Positions 7,578 through 14,030 of a stretch of DNA of 14,149 bases are shown here, piece after piece (positions within the stretch are counted from its first letter, which is position 1; each line of letters opens with the position of its first letter). Both the position numbers and the translations under genes were made by a program. Origin of the DNA: JALYXS01 sp051003795 (GTDB lineage: Bacteria; Acidobacteriota; Terriglobia; Bryobacterales; Bryobacteraceae); contig JBPCKZ010000082.1 in assembly GCA_051003795.1 (NCBI GenBank), positions 1 to 14,149 of the forward strand, read 5' to 3'. The notes beneath the pieces were generated by a model. It saw only the letters and a program-made list of their open reading frames with translations, was not told the DNA's origin and ran no database searches.

Positions 7578-9602
7578 ATGCGGAACTCACTCGTCTGTCT
7601 CGGGCTTATCTTGTCTTCGACGCCGCTCGACGCGGCTCCTGTTTTCACTCAAGTCGGCGTTGTGAACGCGGCAAGCTACGCCGCGGGGCCGCTGAGCGCG
7701 GGGAGTCTCGCGACCATCTTCGGCACCGGCTTTTCCGCATCCACGGCGGCTGCCTCGTCTCTCCCGCTACCCACAATGCTTGCAGGCGTGACGGTAAAGC
7801 TCAACGGCGCCGCGGTTCCACTGTTGTTCGTCTCCGCGAACCAGATCAACTTTCAGGTTCCCTGGGAGCTCGCCGGCTCCGCGCAGGCCGGCGTAACTGT
7901 CGGGAACGGTGCCGGTGCTAGTTCCGGCGTTAGTTCCGATTCCAGCGCCGAAGTCTCCGTGAGTCTGGCCGCGGTAGCGCCCGCGATCTTCACTTCCGAT
8001 GGCAAACAGGCCGTCGCCTACATCGCCGCCTTGAATCGGCCACGCTCGCGCGCGGGCCGCCCCGGCGAGTATCTGCGGGTCTACGCCACCGGCCTCGGAA
8101 ATGTCGCGAATCCGCCGGGCACGGGCAATCCTCCGGACGGAAGCCTCTTCGTAACTCCCATCATGTCGGAAACGACGGCGGTCGTCACGGCAACCGTGGG
8201 CGGGGTAGCAGCCACCGTATCGTTTGCGGGCCTCGCTCCGCAGGGCATCAACCCGGCCTACGTGGGAATCTACGAAGTGGACGTGCGGATTCCCTCGGGC
8301 ACGCTTTCGGGGCCGGCCATCCCGATCGTGATTTCCGTGAATGGCGCCGCTTCCAACACGGCAATGATTGCGATCGACTCCAATCCCGCGCCGTTGATTG
8401 CGCGTTGGCTGCAGCTTGGGCCTTCGGGCGCGATGGCACGAGCCATTACCACCAGGGACGCCTGCCCATTCGTCGGCGTCGATGGCCAGCCGGTTCAGAT
8501 GCAGACCCGCTCGCGGCCGGACCTGCCCTTTTACCCCGTGACGAGTTGCGAATTGGCCATTCCCGCAACAGCTTCTTCCGCGATGCTTGAGCAAGTTCCG
8601 CTTCCTTTGCCCAAGAAGGGCGAATATACGAAGATCACGGTGATTGGCGACACTGGATGCCGCCTCGATACGTCCGGCGCGACTCCCGTCTACCAGGCCT
8701 GCAACGATCCCGACCAATGGCCCGTGGCCAAGAACGCGGTTGGAGCCGCCGCCACTTCTCCCGATCTGATCGTTTTCACCGGCGATTATCACTACCGCGA
8801 AGCGCCATGCCCCGCGAACAACGCGGGGTGCGTGGGCAGTCCCTGGGGCTACAACTGGGACGTCTGGTACGCCGACCTCTTCAGCCAGGTTCAGCCCGCG
8901 TTCGATGCCGCGCCGGTGTTCTTTATCCGCGGCAATCATGAGCTTTGCGAACGCGCGGGCGATGGGTGGTTCCGGTATCTCGACCCCCGGCCCATGCCGG
9001 ACGCTTGCGAGGAGTATACCGATCCGTTCGCCGTGACCGCCGGGTCGCTCCAGTTGATCCATGTCGATTCGGCGGTTGCCGACGACAACAACGCGCTGCC
9101 GGATCAGATCGACGCGTATAAACCGCAGTTCGAAAAAGTGCGCCGGCTAGCAACGGGCAACGCATGGCTTCTGACGCACCGTCCGCTTTGGACCATCCGT
9201 TCCGGTTCCTCCACCAACGTCGTGATGCAGAGCGCCAGCGGGAACAGCCTTCCCGACGGCATCCAAATGGTGTTGAGCGGCCACACGCACATCTTCCAGA
9301 CGTACACGTTTCAGCCGGGTCGCGCCCCACAAATCGTAATTGGGAATGGCGGCGACGTACTGAACGCGGTCGTGCCCGCCGCCACTCTTTTGGGCCAGAC
9401 GATCGGCGGCGCGCAGGTTACGCAGGCGGCTTCAAAAACTCACTTCGGATTTTCGACCGTGAATTCGACGAACGGCGGATGGATCGTTACGGATCGCGCG
9501 GTCGACGGAACTCCCGTGACTGCCTGCGTGGTCGCCAACAAAGCCGTAACATGCGATGTCGCAGCTGTTCATTCCGGCGTAGATAATAACGTGCTACGGT
9601 AA
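7578..9602 (+). CDS. Secreted TIGR03437-domain / calcineurin-like metallophosphoesterase fusion
   Basis: A 674-aa exported protein; the ATG at 7578 follows GAGGGGCGG (7564-7572), and residues 1-20 form a signal peptide ending near LDAA. Residues about 25-270 are the TIGR03437 domain common in Solibacter secreted proteins (GVVNAASY, GTGFS, QINFQVPWE, VYATGLG, GIYEVDVRIPSG). Residues about 345-600 are a calcineurin-like metallophosphoesterase with the metal motifs in order: GDTG (D358), GDYH (D403), GNHE (N453, H454), a lone histidine in LLTHRP (H534) and GHTH (H569, H571). It should therefore hydrolyse phosphate esters outside the cytoplasm; the substrate is unknown. The linker and catalytic part carry paired cysteines (CPFV...SCE; CPANNAGC), consistent with disulphides in an exported protein. 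TIGR03437 usually lies at the C-terminus of its host proteins, so its N-terminal place here is unusual. It diverges from the receptor gene, and the pair may share control. Confidence 0.88.
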   Translation: MRNSLVCLGLILSSTPLDAAPVFTQVGVVNAASYAAGPLSAGSLATIFGTGFSASTAAASSLPLPTMLAGVTVKLNGAAVPLLFVSANQINFQVPWELAGSAQAGVTVGNGAGASSGVSSDSSAEVSVSLAAVAPAIFTSDGKQAVAYIAALNRPRSRAGRPGEYLRVYATGLGNVANPPGTGNPPDGSLFVTPIMSETTAVVTATVGGVAATVSFAGLAPQGINPAYVGIYEVDVRIPSGTLSGPAIPIVISVNGAASNTAMIAIDSNPAPLIARWLQLGPSGAMARAITTRDACPFVGVDGQPVQMQTRSRPDLPFYPVTSCELAIPATASSAMLEQVPLPLPKKGEYTKITVIGDTGCRLDTSGATPVYQACNDPDQWPVAKNAVGAAATSPDLIVFTGDYHYREAPCPANNAGCVGSPWGYNWDVWYADLFSQVQPAFDAAPVFFIRGNHELCERAGDGWFRYLDPRPMPDACEEYTDPFAVTAGSLQLIHVDSAVADDNNALPDQIDAYKPQFEKVRRLATGNAWLLTHRPLWTIRSGSSTNVVMQSASGNSLPDGIQMVLSGHTHIFQTYTFQPGRAPQIVIGNGGDVLNAVVPAATLLGQTIGGAQVTQAASKTHFGFSTVNSTNGGWIVTDRAVDGTPVTACVVANKAVTCDVAAVHSGVDNNVLR

Positions 9603-9637
9603 ACTGTTTTTGGCCAATCTCCGCTCGGAGGAACAAT

Positions 9638-10646
9638 TTGAAGCTGGGTTTCGCTTTAAGGGTGTTGGGTGCGGTCGCGTTTTCGGTGCTGGCGCCTGCG
9701 GCGCATATCGAACTCCATGCGATCTCCCGCGCGCCGATCGGGAACGTGGGTTCGGCGGTCTTGCTTAGTCCCGATGAAAGCGAACTATACATCGCGCAGG
9801 GGTATGCGAACACGGTGGCCGTTTTCAGCCCGAGGCTGAATCGCGTCCTGAAGACCATCGCTGTCGGCAATGGGCCAACGTCACTGGCGATCTCGGGCGA
9901 CGGGAAGCGCCTCTTTGTGGGAGAAGGGTCCGGCCAACTGAGCGAGGTCGATACTGCAAGCGGAACGGTCGCTCCGCGCCACGCCGGGGGTCCGGTATTT
10001 GGTCTTGCGATCGGGGCCGATGGTGAAACCCTCTATTTGGCAATGTGCCGCTCCGGCCTTCGCAAATTGAATACTCGAACGGGTCAAGTGCAGACGCTTT
10101 ATACGCAGTTCTGCCCGTGGGTGTCGCGTTGTCGCCCGATCAAAAGTCGCTTTGGGTGAATTTCCAGGGTGGCGGACCGGGCGGTTCATCGGGTCATGAC
10201 GCGATCGCACAATTCGATACCGCAACCGGTAAACTGATCGGCGCGGTGACCGGACTCGCCAACGCCGGAGGTTCGATCGCGATTTCGCCGGATGGCAATG
10301 GGTCTGGGCGGATGGCGTGGATGCCTGTACCAGCCGCGCTTACGATCACGCGGGCTGCCCCGTGGTGCCGAGCGGGATTCTCCACGTGATCGATGCCGCG
10401 ACGAAAAAAGTTATCCGTATCCTGCCAAAGGCCAGCTCTGAATTTGTCGTTTTTTCGCCGAATGCCGCGATGGCGCTTCTCACGGGCGAACACGTCCTGC
10501 TGCTCGATGCGCGCGACTTTCGTCCGCTGGCAACGTTTCCCGAGTATCTGAATGGAGCGGTCTTCTCTCACGATGGCCGGCGCATTTACCTGACCGGAGG
10601 CGCGGAGGCCGAATTGGTGGTACTGGAAATCCGGCATCTTCCATGA
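9638..10646 (+). pseudogene. Secreted YVTN-type beta-propeller protein, broken by two single-base losses
   Basis: A TTG start at 9638 follows a strong GGAGGA (9626-9631) and leads into a signal peptide (LGFALRVLGAVAFSVLAPAAH). Beta-propeller blades of the YVTN/cytochrome-D1-like kind follow: LLSPDESELYIAQGYANTV, LAISGDGKRLFVGEGS, LAIGADGETLYLAMC. The frame is lost near 10111, where one restored T would give TQFLPVGVALSPDQKSLWV. It is lost again near 10298, where one restored base leads into WVWADGVDACTSRAY and then HVIDAATKKVIRILP and FSHDGRRIYLTGG, ending at 10646. Restored, it is about 336 aa. Such propellers commonly act as extracytoplasmic binding or sensing modules. The stop overlaps the kinase ATG as ATGA (10643-10646), so it headed a propeller-kinase-regulator operon and may have supplied or modulated the signal. 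Real decay and sequencing error cannot be separated here. Confidence 0.75.
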
Positions 10647-10688
10647 GGTCCCCGAAGCGCCTGCTGATTCTATATCACGGTAGCCGCC

Positions 10689-12137
10689 GTGCCCATCCTG
10701 GTCCTACTCGGTTTCCAGTACGAGTCCATTTCGCGGCAGCGGGTGGCAATCCGCGCCCTGACCGTTGCCAATCTTCGACTTATGGGAGAACGGCTGGCCG
10801 AAGAAGAAGAACGCGAGTATCTCGAGGACGCCGAGTACACTCTGCGCGATCTGCAGCTTCTATCCACTTCGAAGGCGGGCGATCCGACGCAGGAACGGAT
10901 GAAGGCCTACTTTCAGGCGAAAAATGGACCGCCGAAATTTGGATTCAACGACGTCCTGCTGGTGAGAGCGGACCGGCTCGTGAGCCCGCCGTCCACCAGC
11001 GCACGCCGGGAAACAGCGCGGTTACTCCTTCAGAACAACATCCAACTGCTTGGGTCGCAGCAGACGGGCAAAGGTTTCCCTCTCGCATTTACCGGCTCCC
11101 CGCCTACACAATTTTTCTATTTGGAAACTGGCAGTGGAGATTACATTGTGCTCTCGGTAAATCTCAAGCGCGCCGTACCGGTTACCGAGAACGCGAGATA
11201 CATCCTTGGTATTCAGAATCCCGTGCGAATCGTTCCGAAGTCCGGGACACATGCCGCGAACGATGTGCTTGTCCCTTTTAGCATCGTGTTTCCCTTCTGG
11301 GAATTGGCCATTTCACCTACCGGCCCGCCGACTCAGGGCGCTCCCGAGATAGCGATCGTCGCCGCGATCACCTCGGCCACGCTGATCCTGCTCGGCTTCG
11401 GACTGCTGCTGCTGACGCGCGCGAACTGGCGGCAATGGCCGCTGAATCGGTTGCGGACGGAGTCCGTGACGGACGTCTCGCACGACATTCGTGCGGCTTT
11501 GGCGAACATTTCCCTATATAGCGAGACGCTTGCGAGCGGCCGGTGCCAGCTGGACGAGACTCGCGAGTTCCACGAGATCATATTCCGCCAAGCTCAACGG
11601 CTGTCGAAATCCGTAAACCGAGTGCTGGAGCTCTCGCGCATCCAACGCGGCAAGAAACAATTTTCTCGCTCCTCTTGCGAGCTCCGCCCAACAATCGCGA
11701 AAGCGGTCCAGGACATTGAGTCGGTAGCAAGTCCCAGGGGATTTCACATCAATTTGCAAATGCCCGAATATTTCCCGCTTCTTAATTGCGATCCAGATGC
11801 AATTGAGCAGTGTCTAGCGAATCTGCTGGAGAACGCAGTTAAATACTCCGGCGATTCGCGCCGCATCGAGGTGGAAGCAACTGCGGGCGGGCGCAGTACA
11901 GTAGTCGCCATTCGCGATTATGGAATCGGTATTCCGAAACAAAAGCTCGGCGAAATCTTCAAGGAGTTTTATCGCGTCGAGCGCAGCGACGCGAACGGCT
12001 TTGGGCTGGGGCTATATCTTGTGAAGAGCGTTATGGATGCTCATCACGGGCGGGTGGAAGTCGATAGCGTGCCGGGCGAAGGAAGCGAGTTCCGGCTGGT
12101 ATTTCCTAATAAATGCCGAAGGTGGATATTTACTTGA
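10689..12137 (+). CDS. Two-component sensor histidine kinase (N-terminus probably frameshifted)
   Basis: Membrane sensor kinase; the uninterrupted frame from the GTG at 10689 gives 482 aa. The real start is probably the ATG at 10643, overlapping the propeller stop: dropping one extra base near 10667 joins MRSPKRLL to FYITVAAVPILVLLGFQ, a full first membrane helix. A periplasmic sensor of about 200 residues follows, beginning with an acidic coiled coil (ERLAEEEEREYLED) and not recognised. The second helix is about residues 220-243 (AITSATLILLGFGLLLL). The HisKA domain has the phosphoacceptor His265 in VSHDIRAALANI, where Ala replaces the usual Pro of the H box. The HATPase domain has the N box LANLLENAVKYS (N382), G1 DYGIGIP (D410) and G2 GFGLGLYLV. 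The last residues RWIFT are encoded by an inserted element; before insertion the gene would have ended FPNKCRKS. The partner is the regulator downstream. Confidence 0.88.
   Translation: MPILVLLGFQYESISRQRVAIRALTVANLRLMGERLAEEEEREYLEDAEYTLRDLQLLSTSKAGDPTQERMKAYFQAKNGPPKFGFNDVLLVRADRLVSPPSTSARRETARLLLQNNIQLLGSQQTGKGFPLAFTGSPPTQFFYLETGSGDYIVLSVNLKRAVPVTENARYILGIQNPVRIVPKSGTHAANDVLVPFSIVFPFWELAISPTGPPTQGAPEIAIVAAITSATLILLGFGLLLLTRANWRQWPLNRLRTESVTDVSHDIRAALANISLYSETLASGRCQLDETREFHEIIFRQAQRLSKSVNRVLELSRIQRGKKQFSRSSCELRPTIAKAVQDIESVASPRGFHINLQMPEYFPLLNCDPDAIEQCLANLLENAVKYSGDSRRIEVEATAGGRSTVVAIRDYGIGIPKQKLGEIFKEFYRVERSDANGFGLGLYLVKSVMDAHHGRVEVDSVPGEGSEFRLVFPNKCRRWIFT
12113..12120 (+). repeat. Left copy of target-site duplication ATGCCGAA
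   Basis: This 8-base direct repeat abuts the left inverted repeat and lies in the last codons of the kinase. Bases just outside differ (A before this copy, C before the other), so the identity is exactly eight bases. Confidence 0.7.
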
Positions 12138-12291
12138 CTCCGGTTGCCACAACCTGTAGTATGGCCTGCAATTGAGGATTTTCCGCGGGATCTACTGGAA
12201 TCGCCACAAAGCAATGAATCAAACTGCCATGTAACCTCCGAATTGCCTACCACAAGATGTAGGGGCTACCGGAGTCAAGTGAATATTCACC
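12121..12291. mobile_element. MITE-like 171-bp element with 28-bp terminal inverted repeats and 8-bp target duplication
   Basis: The left end starts GGTGGATATTTACTTGACTC and the right end, read from the other strand, GGTGAATATTCACTTGACTC; over 28 bases they agree at 25. Weaker inverted similarity continues inward (GCAATTGAGG against CCTCCGAATTGC). The repeats stop exactly at two copies of ATGCCGAA, at 12113-12120 and 12292-12299, as expected of an 8-bp target-site duplication. No transposase frame fits inside, so it would be mobilised in trans. An 8-bp duplication occurs in several insertion-sequence families and I cannot assign one. Removing the element and one repeat copy restores a kinase ending in CRKS and a regulator ATG overlapping it by 16 bases. 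Confidence 0.75.
12134..12162 (+). promoter_or_regulatory. Candidate promoter inside the inserted element, reading toward the response regulator
   Basis: TTGACT (12134-12139) matches five of six -35 bases, and TAGTAT (12157-12162) matches four of six -10 bases, with an ideal 17-base spacer. Transcription would start near 12169 and reach the regulator ATG at 12292. The right terminal repeat carries the same TTGACT on the other strand but no matching -10 box. Confidence 0.45.
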
Positions 12292-12299
12292 ATGCCGAA
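12292..12299 (+). repeat. Right copy of target-site duplication ATGCCGAA
   Basis: This copy abuts the right inverted repeat and supplies the ATG and first codons (M-P-K) of the response regulator. The insertion therefore left the start codon of the downstream gene intact. Confidence 0.7.
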
Positions 12300-12968
12300 A
12301 ATCCTGATCGCGGACGACGACCCGGATACGCGCCGGGTGATCGCTTTCAACCTCGCCCTCGAAGGGCATGAGGTGTTTGAAACCGACCGGGGAGAAGCCG
12401 CTTGGAGCTGGTAGCGGCCAAACGGCCCGACCTTCTGGTCCTCGACGTCGGTCTTCCCGGCATCGATGGATTCGCGGTCTGCCGCCGTTTGCGGATGTCC
12501 GGTTCCGATGTGGTCGTGATATTTTTGAGCGCGAGAGGCGACGAAATCGATCAAGTCGTGGGCTTGGAGATTGGCGCGGACGACTACATCGTCAAGCCGT
12601 TCTTGATGAGGGAGTTGCAGGCTCGCATCCAGGTTCGGCTTCGGCGGTCTGCTAAGACGCCGAAGCTCTCCCGTTACCGATTCGGCGATGTGGAGATCGA
12701 TTTCGACGCTTTCCAAGCTAAACGTAAAGGAAAGCGCCTCGACCTGACACAGCGTGAGTTTGACATACTCCGGTACTTCATCGAGCACCGGGGGAAAGCG
12801 ATCACACGGGACGAATTTCTCACGGCCGTTTGGAAGCTTAGCGCCGACACAAAAACCCGAACGGTGGATACTCATATCCAGACGCTTCGCGAGAAGATTG
12901 AGGCCGATCCTCATACGCCGAAGTTCTTCCGATCGGTTCCTGGCGAAGGATATAAATTCGTCGGATAA
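12292..12968 (+). pseudogene. OmpR/PhoB-family response regulator, frameshifted in the receiver domain
   Basis: DNA-binding partner of the kinase upstream. From the ATG at 12292 it reads MPKILIADDDPDTRRVIAF, with the acidic metal-binding triad, up to GEAA. The frame is then lost at about 12400-12402 and a stop follows at 12412. One restored base (GCC GC- TTG) joins it to LELVAAKRPDLLVLDVGLPG and the rest of the protein, about 225 aa in all. The restored protein has the phosphoacceptor Asp (codon 12444), the conserved Ser in FLSARGDE, the Lys in YIVKPF (codon 12594), and a C-terminal winged helix (LTQREFDILRYF, TVDTHIQTLREKIE, VPGEGYKFVG). As written, only an internal-start fragment lacking the first beta strand and the acidic pocket could be made, which could not be phosphorylated normally. 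No good Shine-Dalgarno precedes the ATG; GGAG at 12271 is too far away. Confidence 0.85.
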
Positions 12969-12994
12969 AGTTTGCTTTCTTTTTGCAAACTTTT
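12967..12994 (+). terminator. Probable intrinsic terminator after the response regulator
   Basis: A perfect 9-bp stem AAAGTTTGC (12967-12975) / GCAAACTTT (12985-12993) encloses a 9-base loop and overlaps the regulator's stop codon. It runs into only four T residues and the stem is A/T-rich, so it may be weak. It separates the regulator from the next gene. Confidence 0.5.
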
Positions 12995-13035
12995 GCATTC
13001 AAGCGGCTCCTCCGGTGTTACGCTCCGTGCTGGAT

Positions 13036-13043
13036 AGGAGGAG
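13036..13043 (+). promoter_or_regulatory. Strong ribosome-binding site of the fibre-like gene
   Basis: AGGAGGAG ends six bases before the ATG at 13050. This near-perfect Shine-Dalgarno sequence fixes the start of a gene whose frame is soon broken. Upstream, TTGCAT (12993-12998) with TGTTAC 17 bases later is a poor promoter match. Confidence 0.6.
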
Positions 13044-13049
13044 TACAAG

Positions 13050-13602
13050 ATGAACCAACGCACTTGTTGTTGTCTCTTTTTGGGCCTGAGCGCAACAACG
13101 GCGTTCGGCCAGACGAACGTGGTTCCGGGGGACCCGTCGTAATGAATGGCCAGGTATTTATTAATGTCGTCAACAAGGGACTGGGATTAGGCGGGCAGTT
13201 GGCGACCGGATAGGCAACTTGACTGCAGTTTCTTAACTACGGGACGCAGCACGCTGGTCTTCGCTGGCGCGGCGATTATATTAGTGGAAATAGTTTAGTT
13301 CTGGAAGATGCGTCCGCGAACAGTAGCCCCGCCTTTTGGCACCTGCCCGGGCGGGCCGTAAATTTCGTAGTCCGAGACGGCAAACTTGGCATCGGCACCT
13401 TGTCTCCGGAGACAGGCTTCCACATTGCGGATGGCAACGCGTTTGTGAAAACCCAAACCTCGGGAACCTCGACGACGTTACCCATGTTTTTCTTTCGCGG
13501 CCCTGAAAGCGTCGCGCGGCCGGAAGATTCGGTCTCTATGGTGCCACGGCATTTATGAGCTCCAATATGTATTACGAAAATGGGTGGCTTCAAGATAACC
13601 TG
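13050..13602 (+). pseudogene. Remnant of a secreted fibre-like protein with a GIGT-SP motif, frameshifted and cut by an IS
   Basis: The start follows a strong ribosome-binding site and encodes a signal peptide ending TTAFGQ. The reading frame is lost near 13135 after NVVPGDP, and VVMNGQVFINVVNKGLGLGG follows in another frame. Stops at 13211 and 13220 are bypassed only by a further pair of shifts, giving IGNLT and then LQFLNYGTQHAGLRWRGDYI. KLGIGTLSPETGFHIADGNA follows; this GIG-T-SP-x-x-x-HI motif is typical of phage tail-fibre and bacterial surface proteins that often end in an S74 (endosialidase-type) chaperone. Near 13517 the frame shifts once more to FGLYGATAFMSSNMYYENGW. After LQDN the similarity stops at the IS3 end at 13601. 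About 185 residues of a longer protein survive. Family placement is by motif only; function is unknown. Confidence 0.6.
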
Positions 13603-13634
13603 AAGTTGCCCCCTATTTTGAGACAAACAGTTAA

Positions 13635-13667
13635 GAGTCAAAATTCATTGAATGGAGAATTTGACTC
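13635..13667 (+). promoter_or_regulatory. Hairpin sequestering the orfA ribosome-binding site
   Basis: GAGTCAAAATTC (13635-13646) pairs with GAATTTGACTC (13657-13667) over 11 pairs with one bulged A and a 10-base loop. The loop and the first right-arm base hold the GGAG Shine-Dalgarno, and the stem ends directly at the orfA ATG at 13668. Transcripts reading in from the host would fold it and be poorly translated, a control known from other insertion sequences; here it is inferred from sequence. Confidence 0.5.
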
Positions 13668-14030
13668 ATGGGAACGTCTCGACGGAAGTTCACGCGGGAG
13701 ATGAAATTGGCTGCGATTCAGCAGCTGGATAGGGGTTCTTCGGCGGCGGAGGTGGCCCGCGCCTTCGAAATCAACCCGAATCTGTTGCACCGTTGGCGGA
13801 AGGAGTTCCGCCATGGGCCGGCCAACGCATTTTCCGGGACGGGAAAGCGGCGCTGGGAGGAAACCAAGGTCGCCCAGCTGGAGCGCAAGGTCGGGCAACA
13901 AGCGGTGGAGATCGATTTTTTGAAGGGGTGCTTGCGGCGAATCGAGGAAACGCGGATGCTGCAGGCGTTGACGGGAAGGCCTCGACCTACCGTCACATCC
14001 AAACTGAAATCCAAAAAGGCTCCCCGATGA
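13668..14030 (+). CDS. IS3-family transposase OrfA
   Basis: A 120-aa DNA-binding subunit of an IS3-type transposase. Residues about 12-45 form the helix-turn-helix of the Tnp_1/IS911 OrfA family (MKLAAIQQLDRGSSAAEVAR, then NPNLLHRWRKEF with the conserved W). Residues about 66-95 are a leucine-zipper-like coiled coil (VAQLERKVGQQAVEIDFLKG) used for oligomerisation. The frame is intact. It ends in TGA overlapping the orfB ATG (14027-14030). CAAAAAG at 14012-14018 lies just before the end and could be a weak -1 slip site for making the OrfAB fusion; it lacks the leading A of the classical A-AAA-AAG. The ribosome-binding site lies in a hairpin. Confidence 0.9.
   Translation: MGTSRRKFTREMKLAAIQQLDRGSSAAEVARAFEINPNLLHRWRKEFRHGPANAFSGTGKRRWEETKVAQLERKVGQQAVEIDFLKGCLRRIEETRMLQALTGRPRPTVTSKLKSKKAPR

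Noticed and set aside
7767..9062. 431-codon minus-strand frame opposite the phosphoesterase fusion
   Set aside because: The plus-strand frame holds complete metallophosphoesterase motifs; the antisense product has no signal, motif or ribosome-binding site.
10105..10305. Programmed frameshifting as the explanation for the broken propeller gene
   Set aside because: Neither break lies on a slippery heptamer or before an evident stimulatory structure, and similar breaks occur in the neighbouring genes.
10643..11281. 212-codon frame starting at the kinase ATG and continuing out of the kinase frame
   Set aside because: Only its first eight to ten codons look real; after about 10667 it is an Arg-rich shadow of the kinase sensor region, best explained by a frameshift.
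12121..12299. Reading the kinase-regulator spacer as an intrinsic terminator or riboswitch
   Set aside because: The inverted arms are about 115 bases apart, there is no U-tract, and the arms end exactly at an 8-bp direct repeat, which fits transposition better.
13276..13641. 121-codon minus-strand frame across the fibre-like remnant
   Set aside because: The plus strand gives motif-bearing protein (GIGTLSPETGFHI) through the same bases, and the antisense frame crosses the IS boundary.
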